Origin: Pseudoalteromonas sp. A601
Lineage (GTDB): Bacteria > Pseudomonadota > Gammaproteobacteria > Enterobacterales > Alteromonadaceae
Length of the DNA: 64,000 nucleotides
NCBI RefSeq assembly: GCF_002165575.1
Contig: NZ_MXQF01000012.1
Coordinates: 105,671 to 169,670, forward strand
Direction: 5' to 3'
Under the pieces are notes generated by a model. It saw only the letters and a program-made list of their open reading frames with translations. It did not search any database and was not told the DNA's origin. A program made the translations under genes and the position numbers. Of this stretch, positions 1 through 10,024 are shown one piece after another (positions within the stretch are counted from its first letter, which is position 1; each line of letters begins with the position of its first letter).

Positions 1-1
1 A

Positions 2-142
2 TACTTCTTACATCTGAACTTTAAAACTGAGGAGGGTAAAGCGAGCTCATTATCGTTTATTTTTAGTGCTTTGATCATCGTGATGGTGGTAGGGCTGTCG
101 GTGTGGATCATCTACGAATCGAACGCCATGATGATGTACTAG
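2..142 (+). CDS. cyoD: Cytochrome bo3 ubiquinol oxidase subunit IV (partial, C-terminal end)
   Basis: Only the last 46 codons lie in the window. The reading frame ends in a membrane segment of the pattern FIFSALIIVMVVGLSVWI followed by a tail with several Met residues, which matches the end of CyoD, the small subunit of the proton-pumping haem-copper quinol oxidase in the inner membrane. It stands 45 bases before cyoE, as in the usual cyoABCDE operon. The identification rests on this short tail and on the neighbour. Confidence 0.8.
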   Translation, partial: YFLHLNFKTEEGKASSLSFIFSALIIVMVVGLSVWIIYESNAMMMY

Positions 143-187
143 CCCCCAGCTAGTACATTGTTAACAGAAAAGAAAAGGGGACAGAAG

Positions 188-1072
188 ATGTTTCGTCGTT
201 ACTTAAAGGTCACTAAACCCGGTATTATTATGGGCAATGTCATCTCGGTTGCGGGTGGTTTTTTACTTGCTTCGCAAGGGAGTATTGATGGCTGGTTAAT
301 GCTTGCAACATTAGTGGGTTTATCTTTGGTCGTAGCTTCAGGTTGTGCGATTAATAATGTGATTGACCGTGATATTGATAGGTTTATGGCGCGTACTAAA
401 ACACGGGTGACTGTAACCGGTGAAATGTCAGCTAAAGCAGCTTTACTACATGCTACTGCGCTTGGGGTATTAGGTTTTGCTCTACTAGTAATTTTTACTA
501 ACTGGATTGCCGTTTTTTTTGCTGCTTTTGGTTATGTGATATATGTAGGGATTTACAGCTTATACATGAAGCGTCGCTCAGTGTATGGCACATTTGTAGG
601 GAGTTTATCAGGCGCTGCCCCCCCTGTTGTGGGCTATTGCGCCGTGACAGCACAATTTGATGTTGGCGCATTAATTTTACTGGTAATGTTTAGTTTATGG
701 CAAATGCCACATTCTTACGCGATTGCTATTTTTCGCTATAAAGACTACCAAGCTGCACGCATTCCAGTACTGCCAGTAGCGCACGGTATTGATAAAGCAA
801 AGCACCATATTGTGTTATATATCGCCGTATATGCGTTAGTGGTGATGCTCTTAACAATTGGCGGTTATACCGGTATGGCGTTTTTAGCGGTTGCTTGCAC
901 CACTAGCTTTTGGTGGTTATTAATGGCACTAAGAGGTTATCGCCGCAATATTGATATTAGTGGATGGGCGCGCCAAGTGTTTGCGTTTTCAATCCTTAAT
1001 ATTACTGCTTTGAGCATTGCTATGGCAGTTGATTACCAAAGTGTGCCATCCCAATTATTTGTACTTAATTAA
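188..1072 (+). CDS. cyoE: Protoheme IX farnesyltransferase (haem O synthase)
   Basis: This inner-membrane UbiA-type prenyltransferase adds a farnesyl group to haem B to make haem O for the bo3 oxidase. The 294-residue product starts [13 protein letters not shown], has about nine hydrophobic segments, and carries the aspartate-rich prenyl-diphosphate motif N56-xxx-D60-xxx-D64 plus a later YKDYQAA loop. The ATG at 188 is preferred to an in-frame TTG at 158 because the protein then begins like E. coli CyoE and has a purine-rich stretch (aaaagggg) just upstream. It is the last gene of the cyo operon and is followed by a terminator. Confidence 0.95.
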   Translation: MFRRYLKVTKPGIIMGNVISVAGGFLLASQGSIDGWLMLATLVGLSLVVASGCAINNVIDRDIDRFMARTKTRVTVTGEMSAKAALLHATALGVLGFALLVIFTNWIAVFFAAFGYVIYVGIYSLYMKRRSVYGTFVGSLSGAAPPVVGYCAVTAQFDVGALILLVMFSLWQMPHSYAIAIFRYKDYQAARIPVLPVAHGIDKAKHHIVLYIAVYALVVMLLTIGGYTGMAFLAVACTTSFWWLLMALRGYRRNIDISGWARQVFAFSILNITALSIAMAVDYQSVPSQLFVLN

Positions 1073-1096
1073 AACCAATTTTATTCCAAAGTTAAC

Positions 1097-1131
1097 AAAG
1101 GCTCTGAGTTCTCCGAGGAGCCTTTTTTCTT
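1097..1131 (+). terminator. Rho-independent terminator after cyoE
   Basis: The arms AAGGCTC and GAGCCTT form a hairpin followed by a T-run, 25 bases after the cyoE stop codon. It closes the cyo operon and lies just before the convergent gene on the minus strand. Confidence 0.8.
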
Positions 1132-1137
1132 TATGTG

Positions 1138-1809
1138 TTAGTTTTCTAATTGCAAGTCTTCGCTATCAAAATAAAGTGGCTTTAAAGTGCCGCAGTTAAT
1201 GAATTTATAGGTTAACTCGCTTTCTTTTGGCACACGTTTAGAAGTACGGAATTTTTGCAAACAGGCACTGGTTAGATCAACATAAATAAGGTGGTTATAG
1301 CTAGGAGCCTGACTTATTTTATGAATGTAAATGCGCTCATTTTCTTTTAAAGTGATTAAATCATAATCTTGCCATTGCGATGACTCAGCTAAATCGTTCA
1401 GCTCTCGTGCATAGAGGCGTTTACTCATTTCTATGGTGCGATTTTTATATACTAAGATGCCATCGCGGCGGGAATCACCGTTATACACATCAGCAGTGAT
1501 TGTAATCTCTTCATCACGCATTAAACGTTGGATATTAAATGGCTTAGGCTTAATTGTTATCAGTTCTGCACCTCTTACAACATTTAAAAAAGCGACATCG
1601 GGGTTTTCTATTTTGTATACGATTTGCACATCGTGAGGTTGTTTGTATGTGGGAAGATTGACGGCAAAAATACGTGAACCCTGATTCACCAATGCCATGG
1701 CATGTTCTGCATTATAAGCTGGGTTTATAGGTGGTAATTCTTTTGCCTCTTCCTCGCAATACGCTACAGTTGGTAGTCCTAGCAGCAACATAAAAAATAA
1801 AAATCGCAT
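1138..1809 (-). CDS. Secreted protein of unknown function
   Basis: The 223-residue product begins with a clear signal peptide (about residues 1-18, MRFLFFMLLLGLPTVAYC), so it is probably periplasmic. I see no catalytic motif. The middle is rich in alternating polar and beta-forming residues, with two cysteines near the C-terminus (in SACLQK and INCGT) that could form a disulphide. It is convergent with cyoE across a terminator and separated from the HDAC-like gene by about 55 bases on the same strand, so the two may be co-transcribed. I do not recognise a family. Confidence 0.6.
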   Translation of the reverse strand: MRFLFFMLLLGLPTVAYCEEEAKELPPINPAYNAEHAMALVNQGSRIFAVNLPTYKQPHDVQIVYKIENPDVAFLNVVRGAELITIKPKPFNIQRLMRDEEITITADVYNGDSRRDGILVYKNRTIEMSKRLYARELNDLAESSQWQDYDLITLKENERIYIHKISQAPSYNHLIYVDLTSACLQKFRTSKRVPKESELTYKFINCGTLKPLYFDSEDLQLEN

Positions 1810-1865
1810 AATAACCTCAATTAATTTATAGGTTTAAAGTGTAGCTTAAATTTGTACTAACATGA

Positions 1866-2774
1866 TTAAAAACGTGCTGCTTGCTCTACAACAATGGCAT
1901 GGCGCTGGGCGAGACGCAAATGGTCTCGGTCATAGCCGCCACCAATCACGGTTGCCACTGGTGTATTATGCTCAATACAGCGTTTTAGAACCAAGTTATC
2001 TCGTTTTTCAATACCTTGCCAGGTTATGTCGAGTTTACCTAAACCGTCTTCTTGCCATATATCAACACCGGCATCATAAAGCACTAAATCGGGGTTGAGC
2101 TGCTTAAGCAAAAATTGCAATGTGTCATCTACTACACCTAGGTATTCATCGTCTTGCATGTTATTTGCCAGACCAATATCTAAATCGCTGGGGGACTTTC
2201 TAAATGGGAAGTTCTTTTCGCAGTGAATTGAGCAAGTATAGACATAAGGCTGGTGAGTAAGCATTGCTGCGGTGCCATCACCTTGGTGTACGTCGAGGTC
2301 AAAAATAAGTACATTGGTCACTTCACGGTTTTGTATAAGGGTTTGTGCTGTAAAAGCAAGGTCGTTCACCATACAAAATCCTGAACCAAAATCTGTATGC
2401 GCATGATGAGTCCCGCCAGCTAAGTGGCAGGCGATACCACTTTTAAGCGCAAGACGTGCTGTTTCAAGAGTGCCAAGTGGCGCTGTAAAAGTACGGGCTA
2501 TAAGTGGTTCTGACCAAGGTAGACCAATGCGTCTTAGGGCTTTTTCTTCGAGATTATTATGCCATAAGTCAGCTAAATAATTTGCGCAGTGGACGAGCTC
2601 AAGATCATCTGGACTACCGAGCCTTGGTTGAGTTAAATTGTTATTAACGAGCCCTAGCTGTTTTACGTGCTGATATAAATTAGCAAATTTACTCATCACA
2701 AAGCGGTGTTTAGGATCAAAGTTAAATGAGTAATTTGGATGATAAACCAGAGGCAAATGTGGGTTTAAAGTCAT
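1866..2774 (-). CDS. HDAC-superfamily deacetylase (acetoin utilisation / polyamine deacetylase type)
   Basis: The 302-residue product has the arginase-deacetylase fold signatures of zinc-dependent histone-deacetylase-like hydrolases: GGTHHAH with the catalytic His pair at 123-124, DLDVHQGDG with the zinc ligands Asp161 and His163, the third-ligand region YDAGVDIW near Asp238, and the GGGY tail at 278-281. Bacterial members remove acetyl groups from lysines or small amines; the substrate cannot be read from sequence. It has no signal peptide and should be cytoplasmic. The divergent upstream gap to the PilZ gene is only about 50 bases on the same strand. Confidence 0.85.
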   Translation of the reverse strand: MTLNPHLPLVYHPNYSFNFDPKHRFVMSKFANLYQHVKQLGLVNNNLTQPRLGSPDDLELVHCANYLADLWHNNLEEKALRRIGLPWSEPLIARTFTAPLGTLETARLALKSGIACHLAGGTHHAHTDFGSGFCMVNDLAFTAQTLIQNREVTNVLIFDLDVHQGDGTAAMLTHQPYVYTCSIHCEKNFPFRKSPSDLDIGLANNMQDDEYLGVVDDTLQFLLKQLNPDLVLYDAGVDIWQEDGLGKLDITWQGIEKRDNLVLKRCIEHNTPVATVIGGGYDRDHLRLAQRHAIVVEQAARF

Positions 2775-2827
2775 AACAGCGCATTTTTAATAATTTACGC
2801 CATGGTAATCAAGTTACAGCAGATAGT

Positions 2828-3196
2828 CTATTTTTGTGGAGTGTGGATAAGCATCGCGAGTTCACGGTGTAATAGCGCGTCATCACCTAAATTAAGCTCT
2901 ACCAAACGTTTTAAATGCGTAATACTATCAATATCTATATGAGTACAATGCAAACCAAAGTGCAGAGGCTCAATATGACTAATCTCAACCGCCATAGCAA
3001 TGCTTACTTGGCTATCAGGCAAGGTAAAGGCAAGTTCAGCTGATTGGTGTTTGTCAGCTTTTAAGCCATTGGGGTGGCTAATCAATACACCATTGAGTGA
3101 TACATCGAGTAATTCACAATTGTACTTTTGATCGTTTATTAAAAGTGTTGCGGGAGTAGAAAACAACACGCGAGTATATTGGCGACGATTATCCAT
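2828..3196 (-). CDS. PilZ-domain (cyclic-di-GMP-binding) protein
   Basis: A single PilZ domain of 122 residues. The N-terminal RRQYTRV gives the RxxxR motif (Arg5, Arg9) and DVSLNG gives the D/NxSxxG motif, the two elements that bind c-di-GMP. No other domain is present, so it is probably an adaptor or effector. The frame stays open upstream to an ATG at 3232, but a TATAAT-like box lies directly over that position on the minus strand, so I prefer the ATG at 3196 with the protein starting MDNRRQYTRV. A diguanylate cyclase gene is present 8 kb away, but no functional link is shown. Confidence 0.8.
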   Translation of the reverse strand: MDNRRQYTRVLFSTPATLLINDQKYNCELLDVSLNGVLISHPNGLKADKHQSAELAFTLPDSQVSIAMAVEISHIEPLHFGLHCTHIDIDSITHLKRLVELNLGDDALLHRELAMLIHTPQK

Positions 3197-3281
3197 AAAA
3201 GTTAAGACCCAGTAATGAATACAGGAGCTCATATTATAGTCAATAATTTACTAATTGAGAGTGGGTTTTGCTCATTTGAAA

Positions 3282-3310
3282 TAAAAAGCCCCGCATAAAT
3301 GCAGGGCTTA
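3282..3310 (-). terminator. Terminator on the minus strand, downstream of ettA
   Basis: Read on the minus strand, AAGCCCTGCA and TGCGGGGCTT form a hairpin followed by TTTTATTT. It ends transcription of ettA after the 7-bp repeat tract. Confidence 0.75.
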
Positions 3311-3321
3311 AAATATGTTTA

Positions 3322-3412
3322 GTACCTAGTACCTAGTACCTAGAACCTAGAACCTAGAACCTAGAACCTAGAACCTAGAACCTAGAACCTAGAACCTAGA
3401 ACCTAGAACCTA
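3322..3412. repeat. 7-bp tandem repeat, 13 units, overlapping the ettA stop codon
   Basis: Thirteen perfect head-to-tail heptamers on the plus strand: three GTACCTA followed by ten GAACCTA. On the minus strand the unit reads TAGGTTC, so every unit contains TAG. The stop codon of ettA (3410-3412) is the TAG of the first unit met by the ribosome. The tract ends about 12 bases before the terminator hairpin. Confidence 0.95.
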
Positions 3413-5083
3413 ACCAATTTTCTTGTATTTAATACGCTTCGGTTGCGCTGCAGCTGCACCGAGGGTTTTCTTTAACCATTCTTCATATTCGGTGTAGTTA
3501 CCATCGAAGAAGTTAATTTGGCCTTCATCACGGTAATCAAGAATGTGCGTAGCAATACGGTCTAAGAACCAACGGTCATGCGAGATACACATTACATTAC
3601 CCGGGAACTCTAAAATTGCATTCTCAAGGGCACGCAATGTTTCAACGTCCAAATCATTGGTTGGCTCATCCAGCAGGATAACGTTGCCGCCAGCCTTTAA
3701 TAACTTAGCTAGGTGTAAACGGTTACGCTCACCACCAGATAGGTCTTTAACAAACTTTTGTTGGTCATTACCTTTAAAGTTAAAGCGGCCTACGTAAGCG
3801 CGGCTTGGGAATTCAAAGTTGCCAATTTTAAGCACATCTTGGCCATCAGCTATTTCTTGGAAAACCGTATTGCTGTCGTCCATGTTGCCACGGAATTGAT
3901 CAACTGTTGCAAGCTCAACTGTTTCACCAATAGTGATATCACCGCTATCTGGCTTTTCTTCACCGCTTAGCATTTTAAACAGGGTTGATTTACCCGCACC
4001 ATTGGCACCGATAATGCCCACAATAGCGCCCTTAGGCATGGTGAAGTTTAAGTCATCAATGAGTACGCGGTCACCAAAGCTCTTCTTCAAGTTTTTAACT
4101 TCAATTACTTGGTCGCCTAAACGCGGGCCAGGTGGAATAAATAGCTCGTTGGTTTCGTTACGTTTTTGGTAATCAGAGTGTTGTAACTCACTAAACTGTG
4201 CCATACGTGCTTTAGACTTAGCTTGACGGCCTTTCGGGTTTGAACGTACCCATTCAAGTTCTTGTGCAATTGACTTTTGACGGGCTTTTTCAGATTTCTG
4301 CTCTTGTTGCAAACGCGCGTCTTTTTGTTCAAGCCAAGAAGAGTAGTTACCTTCCCATGGGATACCTTCACCACGGTCAAGCTCTAGAATCCAACCCGCT
4401 ACGTTATCTAGGAAATAACGGTCATGGGTTACTGCCACAACGGTGCCTTCGTAATCATGTAAGAAGCGCTCAAGCCATGCAACAGATTCAGCATCTAAGT
4501 GGTTAGTAGGCTCATCAAGAATAAGCATGTCTGGTTTTTCTAATAATAAACGACAAATCGCGATACGACGACGCTCACCACCGGATAAAACCTCAACTTT
4601 AGCATCCCAAGGCGGCAGGCGAAGTGCATCAGCAGCACGTTCTAATACGTTATCAATGTTGTGGCCGTCATGGGCTTGAATGATCGCTTCAAGTTGACCT
4701 TGCTCTTTAGCTAGTGCGTCGAAATCAGCGTCTTCCATCGCGTATTCGTTATAAACTTCATCAAGACGACTTAATGCGTTTTTAACTTCACTGACCGCTT
4801 CTTCAACGGTTTCGCGCACGGTTTTGCTTTCATCAAGTACCGGCTCTTGTGGTAAGTAACCAATTTTAATACCCGGTTGAGGATGTGCTTCACCTTCAAA
4901 CTCTTGATCAACGCCAGCCATAATACGTAGTAAGCTTGATTTACCCGAGCCGTTTAAGCCAAGTACACCAATTTTTGCGCCAGGGAAAAAATGCAATGAG
5001 ATATCTTTTAAAATAGTGCGCTTAGGTGGCACTACTTTCGATACTCGACTCATCGAGAAAATAAACTTATCTGGTAAAACCAT
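3410..5083 (-). CDS. ettA: Energy-dependent translational throttle protein, ABC-F ATPase
   Basis: The 557-residue ABC-F protein gates ribosome entry into elongation according to ATP/ADP level. It has two ATP-binding cassettes: the first with Walker A GLNGSGKSS (42-50), LSGGERRR and LILDEPTNHLD; the second with GANGAGKST, LSGGERNR and LLDEPTNDLD. A charged linker between them contains the EWVRSNPKGRQAKSKARM region typical of EttA. There are no membrane segments, as expected for a ribosome-associated factor. The length is nearly the same as that of E. coli EttA. The start ATG at 5083 gives the family N-terminus ending in the FIFSMSRVSK stretch. Confidence 0.95.
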   Translation of the reverse strand: MVLPDKFIFSMSRVSKVVPPKRTILKDISLHFFPGAKIGVLGLNGSGKSSLLRIMAGVDQEFEGEAHPQPGIKIGYLPQEPVLDESKTVRETVEEAVSEVKNALSRLDEVYNEYAMEDADFDALAKEQGQLEAIIQAHDGHNIDNVLERAADALRLPPWDAKVEVLSGGERRRIAICRLLLEKPDMLILDEPTNHLDAESVAWLERFLHDYEGTVVAVTHDRYFLDNVAGWILELDRGEGIPWEGNYSSWLEQKDARLQQEQKSEKARQKSIAQELEWVRSNPKGRQAKSKARMAQFSELQHSDYQKRNETNELFIPPGPRLGDQVIEVKNLKKSFGDRVLIDDLNFTMPKGAIVGIIGANGAGKSTLFKMLSGEEKPDSGDITIGETVELATVDQFRGNMDDSNTVFQEIADGQDVLKIGNFEFPSRAYVGRFNFKGNDQQKFVKDLSGGERNRLHLAKLLKAGGNVILLDEPTNDLDVETLRALENAILEFPGNVMCISHDRWFLDRIATHILDYRDEGQINFFDGNYTEYEEWLKKTLGAAAAQPKRIKYKKIG

Positions 5084-5212
5084 GGAAAAAGCCTTCGAAT
5101 TATAAATAAAATTATGATGGCTTATTGTAGAGTCTCATAGCCTAAACAGTCAACGAATCAGCAAAGTGAGCCCTGTGTTTTTAAGTAAATAGGCGATATA
5201 CCAAATTCATTT

Positions 5213-5236
5213 AGACATCTATACATCTAGAGGTTG
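5213..5236 (+). promoter_or_regulatory. Tandem met boxes (MetJ operator) upstream of metA
   Basis: Three consecutive 8-mers, AGACATCT, ATACATCT and AGAGGTTG, match the MetJ met-box consensus AGACGTCT at 7, 6 and 5 of 8 positions. MetJ with S-adenosylmethionine binds arrays of two or more such boxes and represses methionine genes. The array lies 61 bases before the metA start, where it would cover a promoter. The metJ gene itself is not in this window. Confidence 0.7.
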
Positions 5237-5296
5237 AAATTTACTGCTAACCGTTCATAATTAGTCATTGGTTAAAATAATGCTTGGAGTGAATGA

Positions 5297-6244
5297 ATGC
5301 CTATTACAGTGAAAGATGAATTGCCTGCAATTGCAAAGTTACGTCAAGAAAACGTATTTGTAATGCCAAAAACCCGTGCGAAAACACAAGAAATTCGCCC
5401 GATGCGACTGGCCATCTTAAACTTAATGCCGAATAAAGTTGAAACCGAAGTTCAGTTTATTCGCTTACTGGCAAACTCACCGCTGCAAGTAAATGTTGAG
5501 CTGTTACGGTTAGATACTCACCGCAGCAGCAGTAATTCTGAAGAGCACCTAGACACCTTTTACCGTTATTTCTCAGAAGTAAAAGACAACAACTACGATG
5601 CTATGTTAGTTACCGGCGCACCGCTTGCGCATTTAGAATACGACGATGTCGCTTATTGGGATGAGCTCAAAGTGATACTCGATTGGGCTGAGCAACATGT
5701 AACATCAACCTTGTTTTCGTGTTGGGCGGCACATGCAGGGTTGTTTCACCATTATGGTTTAAAGCGCGAATTAAAACCGAAGAAGCTCAGTGGTGTATTT
5801 ACTCATCATTGCTACTTTGAACACGCCGCGCTTACACGTGGTTTTGATGATACCTTTGTGGTGCCACATTCTCGTTTTGGTCACATTGATATTGAAAAAA
5901 TAAACGCCTGCGAAGATTTAGTTGTATTGGCAGGCTCAGAGCAGGTGGGTGCTTACTTACTTAAGAACAAGTCGGGGAGTCAGGTGTATATTACAGGTCA
6001 TCCAGAATACGATGCCGACACATTAAAGGGCGAATACCAACGTGACCTTGCAAAAGAGCCCAACGCCGCTATGCCTGAAAATTACTTTCCCGATAACAAC
6101 CCAGATAACGAGCCGTCGAAAACCTGGCAAAGCCATGCTTTCTTGTTATTTTCGAATTGGTTAAATTACTATGTGTATCAAACCACACCTTATGATATTA
6201 ATCTCGTTAGCCAAGCAGTAAGGACTAACAACTATGCCGAGTAA
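5297..6244 (+). CDS. metA: Homoserine O-succinyltransferase
   Basis: This enzyme transfers a succinyl group from succinyl-CoA to L-homoserine, the committed step of methionine synthesis. The 315-residue product has the catalytic Cys142 in LFSCWAA and the His235/Glu237 pair in TGHPEYD, at the same numbers as the E. coli enzyme. Acyl-donor choice (succinyl or acetyl) is not certain from sequence alone. Met boxes precede it. Its last 11 bases overlap the start of the metH N-terminal gene, so the genes are translationally coupled in one operon covering both the first and last committed steps of methionine synthesis. Confidence 0.93.
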   Translation: MPITVKDELPAIAKLRQENVFVMPKTRAKTQEIRPMRLAILNLMPNKVETEVQFIRLLANSPLQVNVELLRLDTHRSSSNSEEHLDTFYRYFSEVKDNNYDAMLVTGAPLAHLEYDDVAYWDELKVILDWAEQHVTSTLFSCWAAHAGLFHHYGLKRELKPKKLSGVFTHHCYFEHAALTRGFDDTFVVPHSRFGHIDIEKINACEDLVVLAGSEQVGAYLLKNKSGSQVYITGHPEYDADTLKGEYQRDLAKEPNAAMPENYFPDNNPDNEPSKTWQSHAFLLFSNWLNYYVYQTTPYDINLVSQAVRTNNYAE

Positions 6245-7301
6245 TACAGTGAATAAATATGCAGAATTAACCGAAGCGCTCAAACAGCGAATTTTAATTC
6301 TCGACGGCGCTATGGGCACCATGATCCAAGAGCATAAATTAGAAGAAGAAGACTACCGTGGTGAGCGTTTTAAAGACTGGCATGTATTAATTAAAGGCAA
6401 TAACGACTTGTTAAGCCTGACTCAGCCTAAAATAATTGCTGATATTCACCGTGGCTTTTTAAATGCTGGTGCCGATATTATTGAAACCAATACCTTTAAC
6501 TCGACCACTGTCTCAATGGAAGATTACGACATGGCAAGTATCAGCCGTGAGGTAAACCTCGAGTCAGCCAAGTTAGCACGCAGTATTTGTGACGAGTTCA
6601 CCGCTAAAAATCCTGATAAACCACGTTATGTGGCTGGTGTACTTGGGCCAACGTCAAAAACTTGTTCTATTTCACCTGATGTAAATGACCCAGGTTATCG
6701 TAATATCACCTTTGATAAATTAGTCACGGCGTATGTTGAGTCTACCCTTGCTTTAATGGAAGGCGGCGTTGATTTAATTTTGATAGAGACTATTTTTGAT
6801 ACCTTAAACGCCAAAGCAGCCTCATTCGCTGTTGAAGAAGCGTTTGAGCAAGCAGGGCGTACATTACCGGTGATGATCTCAGGTACCATTACTGATGCAT
6901 CAGGGCGCACGCTTTCAGGGCAAACTACCGAAGCGTTTTATAATTCAATCCGTCATATTAAGCCTATTTCTATTGGCCTTAACTGCGCACTAGGCCCTGA
7001 TTTATTACGCCAATATGTAGAAGAGTTATCACGGGTGTGCGAAACCTTTGTCTCTGTTCACCCTAATGCAGGCTTACCTAATGAATTTGGTGAATACGAT
7101 TTAGAAGCGCCTGAAATGGCTGTTGAGATCATTGATTGGGGCAAATCGGGTTTTATAAATATTGTTGGCGGTTGCTGCGGTACAACACCTGCTCATATTA
7201 GAGCGTTTGCTAAAGGCCTTGAAGCGGTTAAACCTCGTGTATTACCTGAGCTTGAAGTGCGCATGCGCTTATCTGGCCTTGAAGCGTGTAACTTAAATTA
7301 G
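6234..7301 (+). CDS. metH: Cobalamin-dependent methionine synthase, homocysteine-binding module (separate polypeptide)
   Basis: The 355-residue product is the N-terminal homocysteine S-methyltransferase domain of MetH. The three zinc-binding cysteines are present: Cys251 in GLNCALG and Cys314-Cys315 in GGCCGTTP. In E. coli this domain is residues 1 to about 350 of one 1227-residue chain; here the frame ends in a normal TAG directly after the [11 protein letters not shown] linker, and the folate, cobalamin and activation domains follow as another gene 9 bases later. It overlaps metA by 11 bases. The zinc site is intact, so it should be functional if the two chains associate. Confidence 0.9.
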   Translation: MPSNTVNKYAELTEALKQRILILDGAMGTMIQEHKLEEEDYRGERFKDWHVLIKGNNDLLSLTQPKIIADIHRGFLNAGADIIETNTFNSTTVSMEDYDMASISREVNLESAKLARSICDEFTAKNPDKPRYVAGVLGPTSKTCSISPDVNDPGYRNITFDKLVTAYVESTLALMEGGVDLILIETIFDTLNAKAASFAVEEAFEQAGRTLPVMISGTITDASGRTLSGQTTEAFYNSIRHIKPISIGLNCALGPDLLRQYVEELSRVCETFVSVHPNAGLPNEFGEYDLEAPEMAVEIIDWGKSGFINIVGGCCGTTPAHIRAFAKGLEAVKPRVLPELEVRMRLSGLEACNLN

Positions 7302-7310
7302 GAAACCGAC

Positions 7311-9941
7311 ATGACACAACAAATTGCAGTATTTACTAACGTCGGTGAGCGTACCAATGTAACCGGCTCAGCCATGTTCAAGCGATTGATCATGGAAGAA
7401 GACTATGAAACCGCCCTTAATGTTGCCCGCGAACAAGTTGAAAATGGCGCACAGGTAATTGATATCAACATGGACGAAGCCATGCTGGACTCAAAAGCCG
7501 CGATGGTGAAGTTTTTAAACTTAATTGCCTCAGAGCCTGATATTTCTAAAGTACCCATCATGGTTGATTCCTCTAAATGGGAAGTGATTGAAGCGGGCTT
7601 AAAGTGTATTCAAGGCAAGGCGATTGTTAACTCAATCTCACTAAAGGAAGGTGAAGAGCCATTTAAACGCCAAGCCAAAATTATTAAACGCTTTGGCGCT
7701 GCTGCTGTTGTTATGGCGTTTGATATCGATGGCCAAGCAGACACCGCAGATCGTAAGTTTGAAATATGTGAGCGCAGTTACCGTATTTTAGTTGATGAAA
7801 TAGGCTTCCCACCGGAAGATATTATTTTCGACCCAAATATCTTTGCGGTTGCCACAGGTATTGAAGAGCATGATAACTACGCGGTCGAGTTTATTGAAGG
7901 CACGCGTCGCATCAAGCAAAACTTACCCCATTGTAAAGTGTCGGGTGGGGTATCAAACGTATCGTTCTCGTTCCGTGGTAACAACCCTGTACGTGAAGCG
8001 ATTCACTCGGTATTTTTATACCATGCCATAAAAGCAGGCATGGATATGGGCATAGTCAACGCAGGGCAACTTGCCGTTTATGATGATATACCAGATGAGC
8101 TACGTAAAGCCGTTGAAGACGTTATTTTAAATACCGACTCAGGTGCCGGTGAGCGTTTAGTAGAGCTTGCGCCTAAGTTCTCAGGTATGGCACAAGCTGA
8201 GCGTGTTGAAGATTTAGAATGGCGTACGTGGCCTGTTGAAAAACGTCTTGAACATGCGCTTGTAAAAGGTATTACCGAATACATAGACGAAGACACCGAA
8301 GAATGCCGCGCGGGTGCCGATAAACCCATACACGTAATCGAAGGGCCATTAATGGATGGCATGAACGTGGTAGGTGATTTATTTGGCGCGGGTAAAATGT
8401 TTCTACCTCAAGTGGTAAAATCAGCCCGGGTAATGAAGCGTGCTGTGGCATACCTTGACCCATTCATTGAAGCTGAAAAAGAAGAAGGTGCCACTAACGG
8501 TAAAGTTGTAATGGCTACCGTTAAAGGTGACGTGCACGACATAGGTAAAAACATCGTGGGCGTTGTTCTGCAATGTAATAACTACGAAGTAATTGATTTA
8601 GGTGTAATGGTACCGGCAGAAAAAATACTGCAAACAGCGATAGATGAAAAAGCCGATATTATTGGTCTATCAGGCCTTATTACCCCATCGCTTGATGAAA
8701 TGGTACACGTTGCCAAAGAAATGAAGCGTCGCGGTTTTGAACTACCGTTATTAATTGGTGGTGCGACAACATCCAAAGCGCATACAGCTGTAAAAATTGA
8801 GCCACAATATGACAAAGGTGTGGTATACGTAAATAACGCTAGCCGTGCCGTAGGCGTGGTTTCAAACTTGTTATCAAAAGAGCTAAAACCCGCCTTTTTA
8901 GAAAAAACCAAAGCTGAATATGTAAAAGTACGTGAGCAGCAAGCACGTAAAAAGCCGCGTTCAAAACCGGTGACAATTCAACGTGCTCGTGATAACGCAG
9001 CCCAACTTGATTGGGATAACTACACACCGCCGGTGCCAAAAAAGCTGGGTGTGACTGAGTTTAAAAATGTATCGATTGCGACATTACGTAAATACATCGA
9101 CTGGACGCCATATTTTATGACCTGGTCAATCGCGGGTAAATACCCACGCATAATGACTGATGAAGTTGTCGGCGAGCAAGCACAAAGTTTATTTAAAGAC
9201 GCCAATGAGATGCTCGACGAGCTTGAACAATCAGGTGGCTTACAGCCGCTTGGAGTCATTGGTTTATTCCCAGCTAACCGCGTAGGCGATGACATTGAAA
9301 TCTACACCGACGAAAGCCGAACTGAGTTACTAACTACATCGTGCCATTTACGTCAGCAAACCGAAAAAACTGACTTTGCGAACTACTGCTTAGCCGATTA
9401 TATCGCGCCAAAAGGCACACCTGATTACTTTGGTGCGTTTGCGGTAACCGGCGGGCTTGAAGAAGATGACCTTGCGGATGCATTTGATGCCAAGCAAGAT
9501 GACTATAATAAAATTATGGTCAAAGCGGTTGCCGACCGGCTCGCTGAAGCATTTGCCGAGTACTTACACGAGAAAGTACGTAAAGAGTATTGGGGTTTTG
9601 CACCGGATGAAAACTTATCGAACGATGAGCTTATCCGTGAAAACTACCAAGGTATTCGCCCAGCCCCTGGCTACCCTGCGTGCCCTGAGCATACTGAGAA
9701 AAAGAAAATCTGGGAGCTACTTGATACCGAAAAGCGCATTGGCATGCAACTCACCAGCTCATACGCGATGTGGCCAGGTGCCGCGGTATCAGGTTGGTAC
9801 TTCTCACACCCAGAGGCTAAGTACTACGCCGTAGCGGCAGTACAAAGAGATCAGGTGGAAGATTACGCCAAGCGAACCAACATGACGCTAGCAGAAGCCG
9901 AGCGTTGGTTATCGCCCAACTTGGGGTATGAGCCACAATAG
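7311..9941 (+). CDS. metH: Cobalamin-dependent methionine synthase, folate / B12 / reactivation modules (separate polypeptide)
   Basis: The 876-residue product carries the rest of MetH: a pterin-binding (methyltetrahydrofolate) TIM barrel beginning [11 protein letters not shown] (about 10-300), a cap and cobalamin-binding domain with the axial histidine His409 in [10 protein letters not shown], and a C-terminal AdoMet-binding reactivation domain with the [12 protein letters not shown] loop. It has its own start ATG, 9 bases after the previous stop, with AGGAAACC as a ribosome-binding site. The two parts sum to 1231 residues, close to intact MetH. This is a clean split at the inter-domain linker and not a frameshift. 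Confidence 0.93.
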   Translation: MTQQIAVFTNVGERTNVTGSAMFKRLIMEEDYETALNVAREQVENGAQVIDINMDEAMLDSKAAMVKFLNLIASEPDISKVPIMVDSSKWEVIEAGLKCIQGKAIVNSISLKEGEEPFKRQAKIIKRFGAAAVVMAFDIDGQADTADRKFEICERSYRILVDEIGFPPEDIIFDPNIFAVATGIEEHDNYAVEFIEGTRRIKQNLPHCKVSGGVSNVSFSFRGNNPVREAIHSVFLYHAIKAGMDMGIVNAGQLAVYDDIPDELRKAVEDVILNTDSGAGERLVELAPKFSGMAQAERVEDLEWRTWPVEKRLEHALVKGITEYIDEDTEECRAGADKPIHVIEGPLMDGMNVVGDLFGAGKMFLPQVVKSARVMKRAVAYLDPFIEAEKEEGATNGKVVMATVKGDVHDIGKNIVGVVLQCNNYEVIDLGVMVPAEKILQTAIDEKADIIGLSGLITPSLDEMVHVAKEMKRRGFELPLLIGGATTSKAHTAVKIEPQYDKGVVYVNNASRAVGVVSNLLSKELKPAFLEKTKAEYVKVREQQARKKPRSKPVTIQRARDNAAQLDWDNYTPPVPKKLGVTEFKNVSIATLRKYIDWTPYFMTWSIAGKYPRIMTDEVVGEQAQSLFKDANEMLDELEQSGGLQPLGVIGLFPANRVGDDIEIYTDESRTELLTTSCHLRQQTEKTDFANYCLADYIAPKGTPDYFGAFAVTGGLEEDDLADAFDAKQDDYNKIMVKAVADRLAEAFAEYLHEKVRKEYWGFAPDENLSNDELIRENYQGIRPAPGYPACPEHTEKKKIWELLDTEKRIGMQLTSSYAMWPGAAVSGWYFSHPEAKYYAVAAVQRDQVEDYAKRTNMTLAEAERWLSPNLGYEPQ

Positions 9942-9970
9942 AGCTATTTAACAGTTTTTAATCTATAATA

Positions 9971-10006
9971 AAAGCTACTAGTACGATTCGTTTTGGTGGC
10001 TTTTTT
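9971..10006 (+). terminator. Terminator after the metA-metH operon
   Basis: AAAGCTACT and GGTGGCTTT pair over 9 bases (two G-U pairs), followed by TTTTTGTTTTT. It lies 30 bases after the metH stop. Confidence 0.65.
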
Positions 10007-10024
10007 GTTTTTAAGGTATCGTTT

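Noticed and set aside
1433..1636. Antisense frames inside conserved genes (this one and many others, for example within ettA, metH, lysS and the receptor gene).
   Set aside because: They mirror the codon pattern of the real gene on the other strand and have no signals of their own.
5100..5296. A SAM riboswitch upstream of metA.
   Set aside because: No paired elements or terminator typical of SAM riboswitches are seen; the adjacent met boxes explain control by MetJ.
6234..9941. A frameshift or sequencing error as the cause of the split MetH.
   Set aside because: The first part ends in a normal stop, there are 9 untranslated bases with a good ribosome-binding site, and the break falls at the domain linker.
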